This document shows, in pieces, positions 23,984 to 31,614 of a stretch of 40,208 nucleotides of DNA. The notes below the pieces were generated by a model, which saw only the letters and a program-made list of their open reading frames with translations, was not told where the DNA came from and ran no database searches. A program made the translations under genes and the position numbers. Position 1 is the first letter of the stretch. Every line of letters begins with the position of its first letter. This stretch comes from CAWBRT01 sp050015355 (GTDB taxonomy: Bacteria; Acidobacteriota; Terriglobia; Terriglobales; Acidobacteriaceae): NCBI GenBank assembly GCA_050015355.1, contig JBEKBO010000026.1:1-40208 (forward strand), written 5' to 3'.

Positions 23984-24070
23984 TGTTGCATAAATGGCAG
24001 TGGGTAGGGCACGGCTTCAGCCGTGCCGCCCAGAGGCCTAATAAGGACCGGGCTTTAGCCCCTGAGGAAC
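23984..24070. repeat. GGCACGGCTTCAGCCGTGCC-type REP elements
   Basis: 24008-24027 is an 8-bp perfect stem with TTCA loop, followed by GCCCAGAG. The flank CATAAATGGCAGTGGGTAGG resembles the sequence before its sister at 16796. A second small palindrome, GGGCTTTAGCCC (24050-24061), follows. Relative to 16796-16815, one stem pair is swapped as a unit (A-T here, G-C there). Confidence 0.75.
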
Positions 24071-24487
24071 AATCAATATCTCGGAGAATTCTTTATGCGA
24101 CCACCTATAGCCCGCCGCACCTTTGTGAGATGCCACCGGCCTTCGCGATGTAACTTTTTCCGCCACGTTCAGTGTATTCCAAAGAGGCATGGCAAAGTGA
24201 AAGGAGGCGGGGTGCCCCAGGTTCCGCGCCGCCAAGCACCGGAGTGTAAAGGATGTCATGGGACTGAACGGCGAAGCCGGAGGGTGGGGCTATTCGCCCT
24301 TGCCGTGACGCCGAACACGGAGAGAAATCGGAAGTCAGAAGCCCCTGCGCCGAAAAGCATAGCGCAAGGGTAGGGCACTCGAAATCGTTTTGATTCAGAA
24401 AGGGTGCGCCTTCGACACCCACGATCAATCAGGATGATTACCATCGTAACCGCAGCTTTCATCTCCGCTTAATACCCGCTTGCGAGA
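24071..24487. other. Gap between regulator and PAS sensor
   Basis: About 415 bp without a convincing gene. It contains GGGTGCCCCAGGTT (about 24210-24223), a word shared with 19566, indicating a decayed hairpin-repeat copy. Promoters for the divergent flanking genes should be here, but I see none clearly. Confidence 0.35.
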
Positions 24488-25810
24488 ATGCAGCGCATGC
24501 GGAAATACACCGGCAATTTTGCACGAGGCCACGGCGCCGAGCCTGAAAACGGTTCTGCCGCGGCACAACCGGGTTTGGCGGACGGAGCCGCCAGCGGCGG
24601 TTCAGGCTCTCACCAGCGGCTAAGACTTTCCTTTCTGTTTCTCGCCGGCTTTCAACTGGTCCTGATTGGCGTAAGCCTCTTTGGCTGGCTTCAACTTGAG
24701 AACTCTTATCAGCGAGCCACCAGATCGCAGCAACTGTGGCACGCGCGACGTCAGAAGATCACCGAACTGGAAAGCTTTGCGGCCTCATCGAAGATGCCCG
24801 GCATGGAAGATTTCAACTCCGGTGACTGGAGAGAAGGCCGCCAGACCATGCGCTATGGGGCGAATATTTTCATGGTCCGGGCCGATGCCTTCGCCCAGGA
24901 TCTCGCCCATAGCGAGGAGGCGCTTAGCCAGTCGATGCTGCCCACTGCGCGCTCTCTGAGCGAGCAAATGCAAGCCACACTGGAACAGGCGGACAAAGCG
25001 TTTACTGCCTTTGAGGCAAAAGACCGTAAGCAGTTCGAGGCCGAGATGCTTTACACCGACCGCATCTACCGCCGTGTGCTGCTGGCCGTCGGAGAACTGC
25101 GGACGAGCGCCTTCGAGTCCGAATCGAGCGAATTGAAGCAGCAGGCGCTGGTGGCCGGACGCGTGCGCACCTGGAGCGTTACTTTGGCGGTGGTCGCCGC
25201 ACTGTTGGCGCTTGCCCTGATCGCCTACGCGTGGGGCTTGCAGCGGCAACTGGTGGCGGATGAGGCACAACTGACCATGCAGCGCGCGGCACTGGAAGCA
25301 AGGGTACAGGAAAGTACGGCCGAACTGCGCGACGAAGCAAGCAAGCTCAATCGTGCACAGTCGGCCATTCGGCTGACCGAAGCGCACCTCGCCGAAGCGC
25401 AGCGCATCGCGCATTTTGGCACTTGGGAGTGGGACGCGCGATCCGGGGCGATGTTCTGGTCAGACGAGACTTATCGTCTTCTCGGTTTCGCTCCGAATTC
25501 CCGGCCTGCGAACTTCGAAGGCTTTATTCAGAAGGTCTCTCCGACCGACCACGACCACATAGTCCGTGCGTTTCAGGAGTCGGTTGCAAGACGAGTCCCC
25601 CTGCGCACCGAATGCCGGATCCGAAGACCCCATGCCGGCGACCGCGTGCTGCTATTGCAGGGAGAGATCGAGAATGATGAGAACGGGAGCGAATCCATTG
25701 CCGGATTCGCGCTGGACATCACCGACCGAAAGCTCGCCCAGGAACTCATGGAGCGGCAGGCCCACGAAGCCGTGGCCGCCGCCGCCCAATATAGAAGGCC
25801 CATCAAGTAA
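24488..25810 (+). CDS. Membrane sensor protein with PAS domain, no output domain (truncated?)
   Basis: A 440-residue protein. It has a disordered Gly/Ala/Ser-rich head (1-43), a first membrane helix at about 47-68 and an extracytoplasmic four-helix-type sensor region (about 70-225, ending FESESSELKQQALVAGRVRT). A second helix lies at about 231-253, followed by a coiled coil (255-300, RVQESTAELRDEASKLNRAQ) and one PAS domain (about 305-425: AHFGTWEWDARSGAMFWSDE, YRLLGFAPNSRP, GFALDITDRKLAQEL). It then stops after EAVAAAAQYRRPIK, exactly where such proteins normally continue (AAAQYRRLF...) into a second PAS, a kinase or a GGDEF domain. So it is either a truncated sensor or one that signals only by interaction. 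The rhomboid gene converges 49 bp away. Confidence 0.8.
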   Translation: MQRMRKYTGNFARGHGAEPENGSAAAQPGLADGAASGGSGSHQRLRLSFLFLAGFQLVLIGVSLFGWLQLENSYQRATRSQQLWHARRQKITELESFAASSKMPGMEDFNSGDWREGRQTMRYGANIFMVRADAFAQDLAHSEEALSQSMLPTARSLSEQMQATLEQADKAFTAFEAKDRKQFEAEMLYTDRIYRRVLLAVGELRTSAFESESSELKQQALVAGRVRTWSVTLAVVAALLALALIAYAWGLQRQLVADEAQLTMQRAALEARVQESTAELRDEASKLNRAQSAIRLTEAHLAEAQRIAHFGTWEWDARSGAMFWSDETYRLLGFAPNSRPANFEGFIQKVSPTDHDHIVRAFQESVARRVPLRTECRIRRPHAGDRVLLLQGEIENDENGSESIAGFALDITDRKLAQELMERQAHEAVAAAAQYRRPIK

Positions 25811-25859
25811 TGCGAAGGAACGCGTGACTGTCCCATCAAAGAGTTTCGGCACACGGGCG

Positions 25860-27386
25860 TCAATGTGAGGGTACGAGAGAGGGCGGGCTTATTGCCCCTG
25901 CCGCGGAACTCATGACGAGCGCCGCGCGAGCGCCCTTTATGCCCACCTGTATGCTGGAGTCGAGGTCCAGATGCGGCACGGGGGAGTCTGCCGCTGCCTG
26001 GTAAAGGTTGAGTGCCTGCTGCGGACGGTGCACCCTGTTCATGGCTAGGCGCGCAGCCGCCAGCAGCGCCATAAGCCCTTGGCGATCCTTTGGATAGGCC
26101 TGCGCAAGTTCCTGGTACTCTCCCAGGGCGCGCTCATATTCCTGCTGCTCCTCAAGGGCGTGGCACAGCTTGAACCAGGTCTCCGGTGGCAGAAGACCGC
26201 CGCCAGCCTGCATAAAATCTTCGTAATCCTTTAACGCATGATCGGTGGCGCGCATATTGAGGTGAAGTGCGCAGAGCCTTTGAGTGGCCTGCACGTAGGC
26301 CGGGATGTTGCTCTTGTGCCACTGGATATCCTGCTGCAACAGCAGGGCGCTCTCGGACTCGGGATTGACTGCGGTGTAGCGGTCAAGTTCACCAAGCGCA
26401 TGGTCCAAACGGTTCTGGCCGACCAGGTCGCGTATCTGGTCGAGTTCAGCGTCGTGGGCGGGGTCAATCTCCTGCTCGATGGCCTTGTTGATGGCGTGCT
26501 CTACCCCGGAGTAGCAAATGGCGAGGGCGGCCAGCACGCCAAAGACGAAGCCGCCGACATGCGCCATGTGCGCCACTCCGCCCCTGGTTCCAAACAGAAC
26601 GCCGGAAAAAATCTCCATGGCAAACCAGAGCGGCAGCAGCCAAAGGGCCTGCGCTGAAAAGCGCGTTATGCGGAAGAACATACAGATCCACATCATGTTG
26701 ATGCGCACCCTGGGGAAGCGCACGAGAAAGGCTCCCATAAGCGCCGCCACCGCGCCCGAGGCCCCTAAGGTGGCGATGTTGCTGCCCGGGTTGCACCAGC
26801 TATGCACCTGCAGTGCAAACGCCCCGGAGATGAGGTACACCACGAGATATAGCCCTCGCCCCCAGACGTCTTCCAACACGATTCCCGCCAGCCACAGGAA
26901 CCACATGTTGCCGATGATGTGCAGCCATCCGCCATGCAGAAAGTTGGCAGTGATGTAGGAGTACCAGGTGGGGTGCGCTGGAACGAAGGAGTAATGCTCC
27001 AGCACGGAAGTGGAGCGAAGTTCCTCATAGCGCGCCGAAAGGTTGTCCATCTCCTCCTGTAGAAGCGTGGGGCTCTCCATCTGCCGCATGCGCGCATCCC
27101 AGGCATCCTGCAGTTTCCGGTTCGGATTCTGGGCGGCGGCCCAGACACGGGGTTCGCGCCGCTGTAGTTCTTCCACCAGCTTTTGAGCTGCGGGCGGGAG
27201 GGCGAGCTCCGGATGCATGGCCGCCAGCAGGCGTATGTGTATCCGCAACTGCGCGAGTTCGGGCGACTCCCTTTTGAGCGTGGAGATGGTGAGCAGGAAG
27301 GCAACAAAGTTGATGGCGATGAGCCCGATCGTGATAATCGGCCATCGCCGCGCCTGCATGTTCTCGTGACCGATGGGTATCAGCAT
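25860..27386 (-). CDS. Rhomboid-family intramembrane serine protease with TPR-like tail
   Basis: A 508-residue inner membrane protease. Rhomboid signatures: HGGWLHIIGNMWFLW (about 151-165), catalytic serine S210 in GASGA, and catalytic histidine H276 in HMAHVGG. About six to seven hydrophobic helices span residues 15-290, with a long loop after helix 1 (35-140) containing charged, helical sequence. From about 300 to 480 the protein is soluble and repeat-like (ALGELDRYTAVNPESESALL; EYERALGEYQELAQAYPKDR; RPQQALNLYQAAAD), consistent with TPR repeats that bind partners or substrates. No dedicated substrate is adjacent. It could release membrane-tethered signalling proteins such as anti-sigma factors, but that is speculative. 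The start is at the only good hydrophobic N-terminus. Confidence 0.9.
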   Translation of the reverse strand: MLIPIGHENMQARRWPIITIGLIAINFVAFLLTISTLKRESPELAQLRIHIRLLAAMHPELALPPAAQKLVEELQRREPRVWAAAQNPNRKLQDAWDARMRQMESPTLLQEEMDNLSARYEELRSTSVLEHYSFVPAHPTWYSYITANFLHGGWLHIIGNMWFLWLAGIVLEDVWGRGLYLVVYLISGAFALQVHSWCNPGSNIATLGASGAVAALMGAFLVRFPRVRINMMWICMFFRITRFSAQALWLLPLWFAMEIFSGVLFGTRGGVAHMAHVGGFVFGVLAALAICYSGVEHAINKAIEQEIDPAHDAELDQIRDLVGQNRLDHALGELDRYTAVNPESESALLLQQDIQWHKSNIPAYVQATQRLCALHLNMRATDHALKDYEDFMQAGGGLLPPETWFKLCHALEEQQEYERALGEYQELAQAYPKDRQGLMALLAAARLAMNRVHRPQQALNLYQAAADSPVPHLDLDSSIQVGIKGARAALVMSSAAGAISPPSLVPSH

Positions 27387-27894
27387 GCGCTCTGTTGCTC
27401 GACCGGCAATCTAACCTTGAATTCTGCTCTGCAAGCCCGCGCGCCGCAATCCTCAAAAGGAGTTGACCCAACGGATGGCGACCAAATAGTAAACCGTTGC
27501 GAGAAGACGGATCGTATGCGCAGCAACGCGGTGTTAAATCGAATCGCAAGACCTGCCTGATGTATGTTCGCGCTGATCCCAGTTGTCAGTTAGCGATTCG
27601 TCGCCCATCCGGAAACTGACTCACCGTCCACAATTCCCTCTTGCGGAATGCGGCTCCCATTTTGGCAAATGATTCAGATTGCGGCGGTTGCGGTGAATTC
27701 GCGCGTCTTCGTTTCCCGTTAAGGGAGATGATGTTCGCCAACGTGCTCGTAGCCGGCAAGAACGCGGAGAGTTCCCCTGCGCCAAACCCCTGTGTTTATT
27801 GCGGTTTCTGAACTTTGGAATTTTCTTTCCAGCTTTGGTACCAGGTTTGCTTATGGGAATAGCGTCGTCAGGCCCGGATTCGCGGAAAGTGTAA
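27387..27894. other. Gap upstream of the rhomboid gene
   Basis: About 500 bp with no credible gene, tRNA or clear repeat. It presumably contains the promoter of the minus-strand rhomboid gene. The hairpin array begins at its right edge. Confidence 0.35.
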
Positions 27895-28084
27895 GGGGTC
27901 CCCGGCACGCGCCGCTGTTGCGCGTGTTGGGGTGGAAGAGCCGGGGTCTCCGGCACGCGCTGTTGCGCGTGTTGGGGTGGAAGAGCCGGGGTCCCCGGCA
28001 CGCGCCGCTATTGCGCGTGTTGGGGTGGTAGAGCCGGGGTCCCCGACACACGCCGCTGTTGCGCGTGTTGGGGTGGTAGAGCCG
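27895..28084. repeat. Array of four hairpin repeats (45-48-bp period)
   Basis: Units begin with GGGGTC at 27895, 27943, 27988 and 28036. Each has the form CCGGGGTCCCCGGC, stem, loop CCGCTGTTG (CCGCTATTG in the third), stem, GTTGGGGTGG, separated by AAGAG or TAGAG linkers. Unit 1 pairs CCCCGGCACGCG with CGCGTGTTGGGG (12 bp, two G-T). Unit 2 has lost three bases of the loop or stem. Unit 4 carries CACACG. The array ends about 20 bp before the start codon of the DHp-only gene, so it forms part of that gene's 5' region. Confidence 0.88.
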
Positions 28085-28103
28085 AACAGGGAAGAGGCAA
28101 GCG

Positions 28104-28337
28104 TTGAATTCACAGAGTACGGACTTGAATCAGGCGCGCTGTTTGGAGTTGCGGAAGCTCATGCACGAGCTGAGCAACGTTACCACCGGCATGTTGTTTT
28201 CCTCGGGGCTGCTGATGCAGTTGCTGGCCGGCGATGAGCGCTGCCATTACTGCGAGCAGATCAACCAGGCCGGCGAGCGCACCGCGACCCTGGTGCGCGA
28301 GATGCGGGCGCTGCTTCACCCGGAGGAGCAGTTTTGA
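28104..28337 (+). CDS. Small DHp-only (histidine kinase H-box) protein, 77 aa
   Basis: Starts at TTG 28104 with GAAGAGG about eight bases upstream. Residues 15-38 (ELRKLMHELSNVTTGMLFSS) match the H-box helix of hybrid-type histidine kinases (family pattern L-x-HE-x-NN-L-TGI). Residues 50-70 (CEQINQAGERTATLVREMRA) match the second DHp helix. There is no ATPase domain, so it could be a dimeric phosphotransfer protein, a decoy, or a phosphatase-type partner for the NtrC-type regulator 234 bp downstream. His21 would be the phospho-site. Short genes like this are easily missed. The ribosome-binding site and domain match make it credible. Confidence 0.7.
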   Translation: MNSQSTDLNQARCLELRKLMHELSNVTTGMLFSSGLLMQLLAGDERCHYCEQINQAGERTATLVREMRALLHPEEQF

Positions 28338-28570
28338 GCTTCGCCATCGGCTGCGCAGCAAATCGTGATGAACTGCGCAGCCCTTATCCCGAAGCCCGAT
28401 GAGATACGAAACGCAGAGTTTTGTGTCGGCGTCAATTCCGGTCCAAGGGCGCGTTTGCGACCGACCGCGGTTGTCAGACTTACCGCCGCGTGGATGGGGC
28501 AATCGTGATCAAGCAATCGGCATTTATGAGTGCTGGCAGCTTTGGCAAGGCTTATTCAAGGGAGCTGGCA

Positions 28571-30094
28571 ATGGCAGGCGGCGGAGATAAGACAGTAATT
28601 GCGATTCGTGGTTCGTCGGCAGTGCCATTTAGGGAAAAAATCACTACCGTTTTGGAACCTAATGCCACTATTATGTTTGCTGCTGAACCAACCATGACAG
28701 ATACGGCCAAGGCTGAGGCGAATCTGCTGAACCTGCTGATCGTCGACGACGAGCGGGCCATTCGGGACGGCTGCCGCGAGGTCGCGCAGGCGATCGGCTT
28801 CTCCACCTATATTGCGGATGACGCCGAACACGCCTATCGCGTTCTCGAGACCACGGGGGTTGACGTTGCCCTGCTTGATTTGCGACTCCCGGCGGGAGCC
28901 GGTGGACTGGAAATATTACGCGAGATCAAACGCCGCCGTCCGGAAACCGTCGTCATCGTCATCACCGGCTACGCCACCGTGCAGTCGGCGGTGCAGGCGA
29001 TGAAGAACGGCGCCTACGATTACGTCACCAAGCCGTTTAATCTGGAAGAGCTCCGTCTGCTGCTGGAGCGCGTGGTCGGGCATTTGCAGCTCACCAGCGA
29101 AAACCGCATCTTGCGCGAGCAGATCAAGTCCAAGGAAGGCTTCGGCTCGATTGTTGGCCGCTCGCCGGAGATGGAGAAGCTTTATCGCATTATCTCCAAG
29201 GCGGCGCACAGCTCGCACCCGGTGCTGATTCTGGGCGAGAGCGGCACGGGCAAGGAGCTGGTGGCGCGCTCGATTCACTACTCCGGGCCGCACCGCGACC
29301 AGCCCTTTGTTCCGGTGGACTGCGGTTCGCTGGTTCCGACCCTGATCGAGAGCGAGTTGTTCGGCTACGTCAAGGGCGCTTTCACCGGCGCCAACAAATC
29401 CAAGGACGGGCTGCTGGCGGTCGCCGAGAGCGGCACGGTGTTTCTCGACGAAATCGGCGAGCTGCCGATCGATCTGCAAGCCAAGCTGCTGCGCGCCCTG
29501 CAAGAGAAAGAGATTCGTCCGGTCGGCGGAACCAAGGCAATTCCCATCAACGCGCGCATCCTGGCGGCCACCAATCGCGACCTGGAGCAGGCGGTTGCCC
29601 AGGGAAATTTCCGCCGCGATCTCTACTTCCGTTTGAATGTCCTGACGCTGCGCATTCCTCCCTTGTGCAGCCGCAAGCAGGACGTTCCGCTGCTGGTTGG
29701 CCACTTCCTGGAGCGGATGACGCGCAGCACCGGCGTGCAGCGCAACGTCAGCGACGAAGCCTTGAAGCTGATGCTCGCCTACGACTGGCCGGGAAACGTG
29801 CGCGAACTGGAAAACAGCCTCGAAAGGGCCTGCGCCCTGACTTCGGGGCCGACGATCCATGCCTCGGACCTGCCTACCCAGATACAGAACTGGCGTTCGC
29901 AGGCGGAATCGGCCGCTGCCGCCGAGTATGCCAAGGCGGCTCACGGCATCCTGCCGATCGCGGAGATGGAGAAGCGCGCCATTCTGAGCGCGATTGAGCA
30001 GTTGCACGGCGACAAGCTGGAAGCCGCGCGCCTGCTGGGCATCGGCAAGACCACCCTTTACCGCAAACTGAAAGAGTACGGAGCGCTGGAGTAG
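28571..30094 (+). CDS. NtrC-family sigma54-dependent response regulator (second)
   Basis: A receiver-AAA+-HTH activator. The chosen ATG (28571) has AAGGGAGC six bases upstream. Alternative in-frame ATGs at 28673 and 28694 are closer to the receiver domain (LLNLLIVDDERAIRDG), so the first 40 residues may not be translated. Phospho-acceptor D103 lies in LLDLRLP. Walker A is GESGTGKE (about 222-229), the sigma54 loop GAFTGA is at 269-274, Walker B is FLDEIGEL, and the Fis HTH is KLEAARLLGIGKTTLYRKLK. It has no full kinase beside it. Instead it is flanked by a DHp-only protein upstream and a degenerate receiver protein downstream. The actual kinase could be the orphan PAS-type sensors elsewhere in the genome. 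Confidence 0.92.
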   Translation: MAGGGDKTVIAIRGSSAVPFREKITTVLEPNATIMFAAEPTMTDTAKAEANLLNLLIVDDERAIRDGCREVAQAIGFSTYIADDAEHAYRVLETTGVDVALLDLRLPAGAGGLEILREIKRRRPETVVIVITGYATVQSAVQAMKNGAYDYVTKPFNLEELRLLLERVVGHLQLTSENRILREQIKSKEGFGSIVGRSPEMEKLYRIISKAAHSSHPVLILGESGTGKELVARSIHYSGPHRDQPFVPVDCGSLVPTLIESELFGYVKGAFTGANKSKDGLLAVAESGTVFLDEIGELPIDLQAKLLRALQEKEIRPVGGTKAIPINARILAATNRDLEQAVAQGNFRRDLYFRLNVLTLRIPPLCSRKQDVPLLVGHFLERMTRSTGVQRNVSDEALKLMLAYDWPGNVRELENSLERACALTSGPTIHASDLPTQIQNWRSQAESAAAAEYAKAAHGILPIAEMEKRAILSAIEQLHGDKLEAARLLGIGKTTLYRKLKEYGALE

Positions 30095-30193
30095 TAGGTC
30101 CGGGTTTAAATTTTTCGGCCCGCGCACGCACTCCCGCCGCATCGGTCAGCTCCCCGTGCTGGCCGGGAGAACGCGGTGGTGTGTCCGGGCAAC

Positions 30194-30450
30194 ATGCGAG
30201 GCGATGATGATTCTACTGGTGACTGCTTTGCCTAGATGAGCATGAAGCTGTGCCCAACGTCGGAGATATGCGAGGCGATGATGATTCTACTGGTGACTGC
30301 TTCGCCTGGATAAGCATGAAGCTGTGCCCAACGTCGGAGATATGCGAGGCGATGATGATTCTACTGGTGACTGCTTTGCCTGGATGAGCATGAAGCTGTG
30401 CCCAACGTCGGAGATATGCGAGGCGATGATGATTCTACTGGTGACTGCTT
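30194..30450 (+). repeat. 74-bp tandem repeat carrying a duplicated translation start
   Basis: Three full units (30194-30267, 30268-30341, 30342-30415) and a 35-bp partial unit (30416-30450). Each begins ATGCGAGGCGATGATG. The units differ at only about three positions. The partial unit is the true beginning of the downstream gene (ribosome-binding site GCGAGGCG and the codons for MMILLVTA). Units 1-3 encode the same eight residues, then P-R or P-G and a stop, so each forms an 11-codon mini-ORF. A second start, ATGAAGCTG, in each unit reads into the next unit. Confidence 0.9.
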
Positions 30451-30917
30451 CCAAGCGTGGCGTCGAGTGCGCCACAGTGCTGCAACAGGTGCTGGCCGAA
30501 CCGGTTCAGCTGGCCGATAACCTTCGCCGCGCAACCTCGATTTTGCGCAACGAGGAGTTCGGCGCGGTCGTGCTGGACGATGCCATGGTGGACGCCAATC
30601 CGGACGCGGTTGACATTCTGCTCAACACCTCCGGCATGGCGGTTCCCGTCTACGTGAACCTGGCCCTCAGCAACTCCGCCCGGGTGGCGCGCGAGGTGCG
30701 GCTGGCGCTACGGCGGCACGATGGGGTGCGCGCGATTGCCATGCGTGCCGCCGAGTCGCTGCTGCGCAGCGAGTTGCGCAGCGCGGTAACCGGAATTCTG
30801 CTTTCGACGCAGCTGGTTCTCAACTCGCAGGAGCTGCCGCTGGAAGCCGATGAAAAGCTGAAGCTGGTCTGCCAGTTGGCGTCGCAGATCCGTGGCCGGC
30901 TGGAAACCTTGCAGTAA
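30426..30917 (+). CDS. Degenerate receiver-like protein with DHp-like C-terminus
   Basis: The start (30426 or the next codon) follows GCGAGGCG, and the frame is also open further upstream through the tandem repeat. The 163-residue product begins MMILLVTASKRGVECATVLQ as a receiver-type strand and helix. It keeps the strand-3 region (GAVVLDDAMVDANPDAVDIL) but lacks the acidic pair after strand 1. Residues 110-163 (AESLLRSELRSAVTGILLST, then VCQLASQIRGRLETL) resemble the DHp helix of the 77-aa protein at 28104, with the His position replaced by Ser. I infer an interaction or scaffold protein for the adjacent regulator rather than a phosphotransfer protein. No function is known to me. Confidence 0.7.
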   Translation: MMILLVTASKRGVECATVLQQVLAEPVQLADNLRRATSILRNEEFGAVVLDDAMVDANPDAVDILLNTSGMAVPVYVNLALSNSARVAREVRLALRRHDGVRAIAMRAAESLLRSELRSAVTGILLSTQLVLNSQELPLEADEKLKLVCQLASQIRGRLETLQ

Positions 30918-31322
30918 AGCGGTTTCGTAGTTGGTGTATCCGGCAGGAAGGTGCAAGCAACGCAGCTTTGGGGGGTCATGCTGAACGGTGACGGGTCCCT
31001 GAAGGTGCACGGCGGTTTGGCGCTGGTGCTCCGCAACCGACGGCTTCCCCGGCGAGCGCGTCTGGCCGGCAAGTTCTCTCCGCTGAAGTGCTTGATGACA
31101 GGTTTCTCTCTCCTGTCTTTGATGGTCTTGCTGTCTTGGTTCCGCGCGTGTATCCCATTCGGATGCGCGCGCTTTTTTGCGTGTCCCCGGCCAGACTGGC
31201 ACGAAAAACGGATACCGCGTTGGCGGTGGGCCAACCTCGGGTGTGCGCTTTTGCTCTTATCGGAAAATGCTTGCGGAATCCGAGGTTGCAGGCCTCGCTT
31301 GCTGGCTGTCGGAGTAAAGCCT
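30918..31322. other. Gap with terminator and structured leader
   Basis: 405 bp between the degenerate receiver gene and the 48-aa membrane protein gene. A strong terminator lies at 31144-31178. After it, CAACCTCGG (31232-31240) and CCGAGGTTG (31280-31288) form a 9-bp inverted repeat in the 5' region of the small gene. Before it, 30930-31140 contains GC-rich, pairable sequence (for example GACAGG/CCTGTC near 31097-31118). I cannot match it to a known riboswitch or sRNA. Confidence 0.45.
31144..31178 (+). terminator. Intrinsic terminator
   Basis: GCGCGTGTATCC pairs with GGATGCGCGCGC (12 bp, two G-T pairs) around a 5-nt loop, followed directly by TTTTTT (31173-31178). It would end the transcript of the regulator/receiver gene group, or an independent small RNA encoded in 30930-31170. 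Confidence 0.85.
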
Positions 31323-31469
31323 ATGCTGTGGACCGTTTTTGCGATATTGCTGATTCTATGGCTATTGGGTTGGGGGTTCCATGTCGCCGGCGCCACCATC
31401 CATCTTCTGCTGGTACTGGCTATCATTGTGGCGGTCATCAATCTGATGACCGGCCGACGGATGGTATGA
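31323..31469 (+). CDS. Small membrane protein, lmo0937/DUF5670 type, 48 aa
   Basis: ATG 31323 has GGAGTAAAG just upstream. The product has two hydrophobic helices (about residues 2-18, VFAILLILWLLGWG, and 25-42, HLLLVLAIIVAVINLM) and ends in GRRMV. This two-helix pattern, with IHLLLVLAI and NL-GRR at the end, is that of the widespread lmo0937 family membrane protein of unknown function. Larger frames covering this stretch run through untranslated-looking sequence and lack a ribosome-binding site. It stands alone behind a terminator, in front of the glycan locus. Confidence 0.85.
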   Translation: MLWTVFAILLILWLLGWGFHVAGATIHLLLVLAIIVAVINLMTGRRMV

Positions 31470-31614
31470 CTTTGCCCTGAAGTTCCCCTCCGTCCCCGAT
31501 CTCAGGCATCCCAAGTACCGCAACGGCGCCTCTAAGCTATGGACGACGGCGGGCTTAGGGTTCGAATTCCAGCAACGGACAGGTTTGTCCGGGACTCTAT
31601 GCCGGTATCAACTC

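Noticed and set aside
27895..28084. CRISPR array
   Set aside because: Four near-identical units are separated by only 5-nt linkers, so there are no unique spacers, and no cas genes lie in the window. Each unit is a hairpin from a dispersed family.
30951..31469. 172-residue ORF containing the small membrane protein
   Set aside because: Its first two thirds run through the terminator and leader and lack a ribosome-binding site. Only the 48-residue end from 31323 fits a known family and has a Shine-Dalgarno sequence.
31553..31590. tRNA gene suggested by GGTTCGAATTCC
   Set aside because: No acceptor, D or anticodon stem can be formed around it, and the T-arm stem does not pair.
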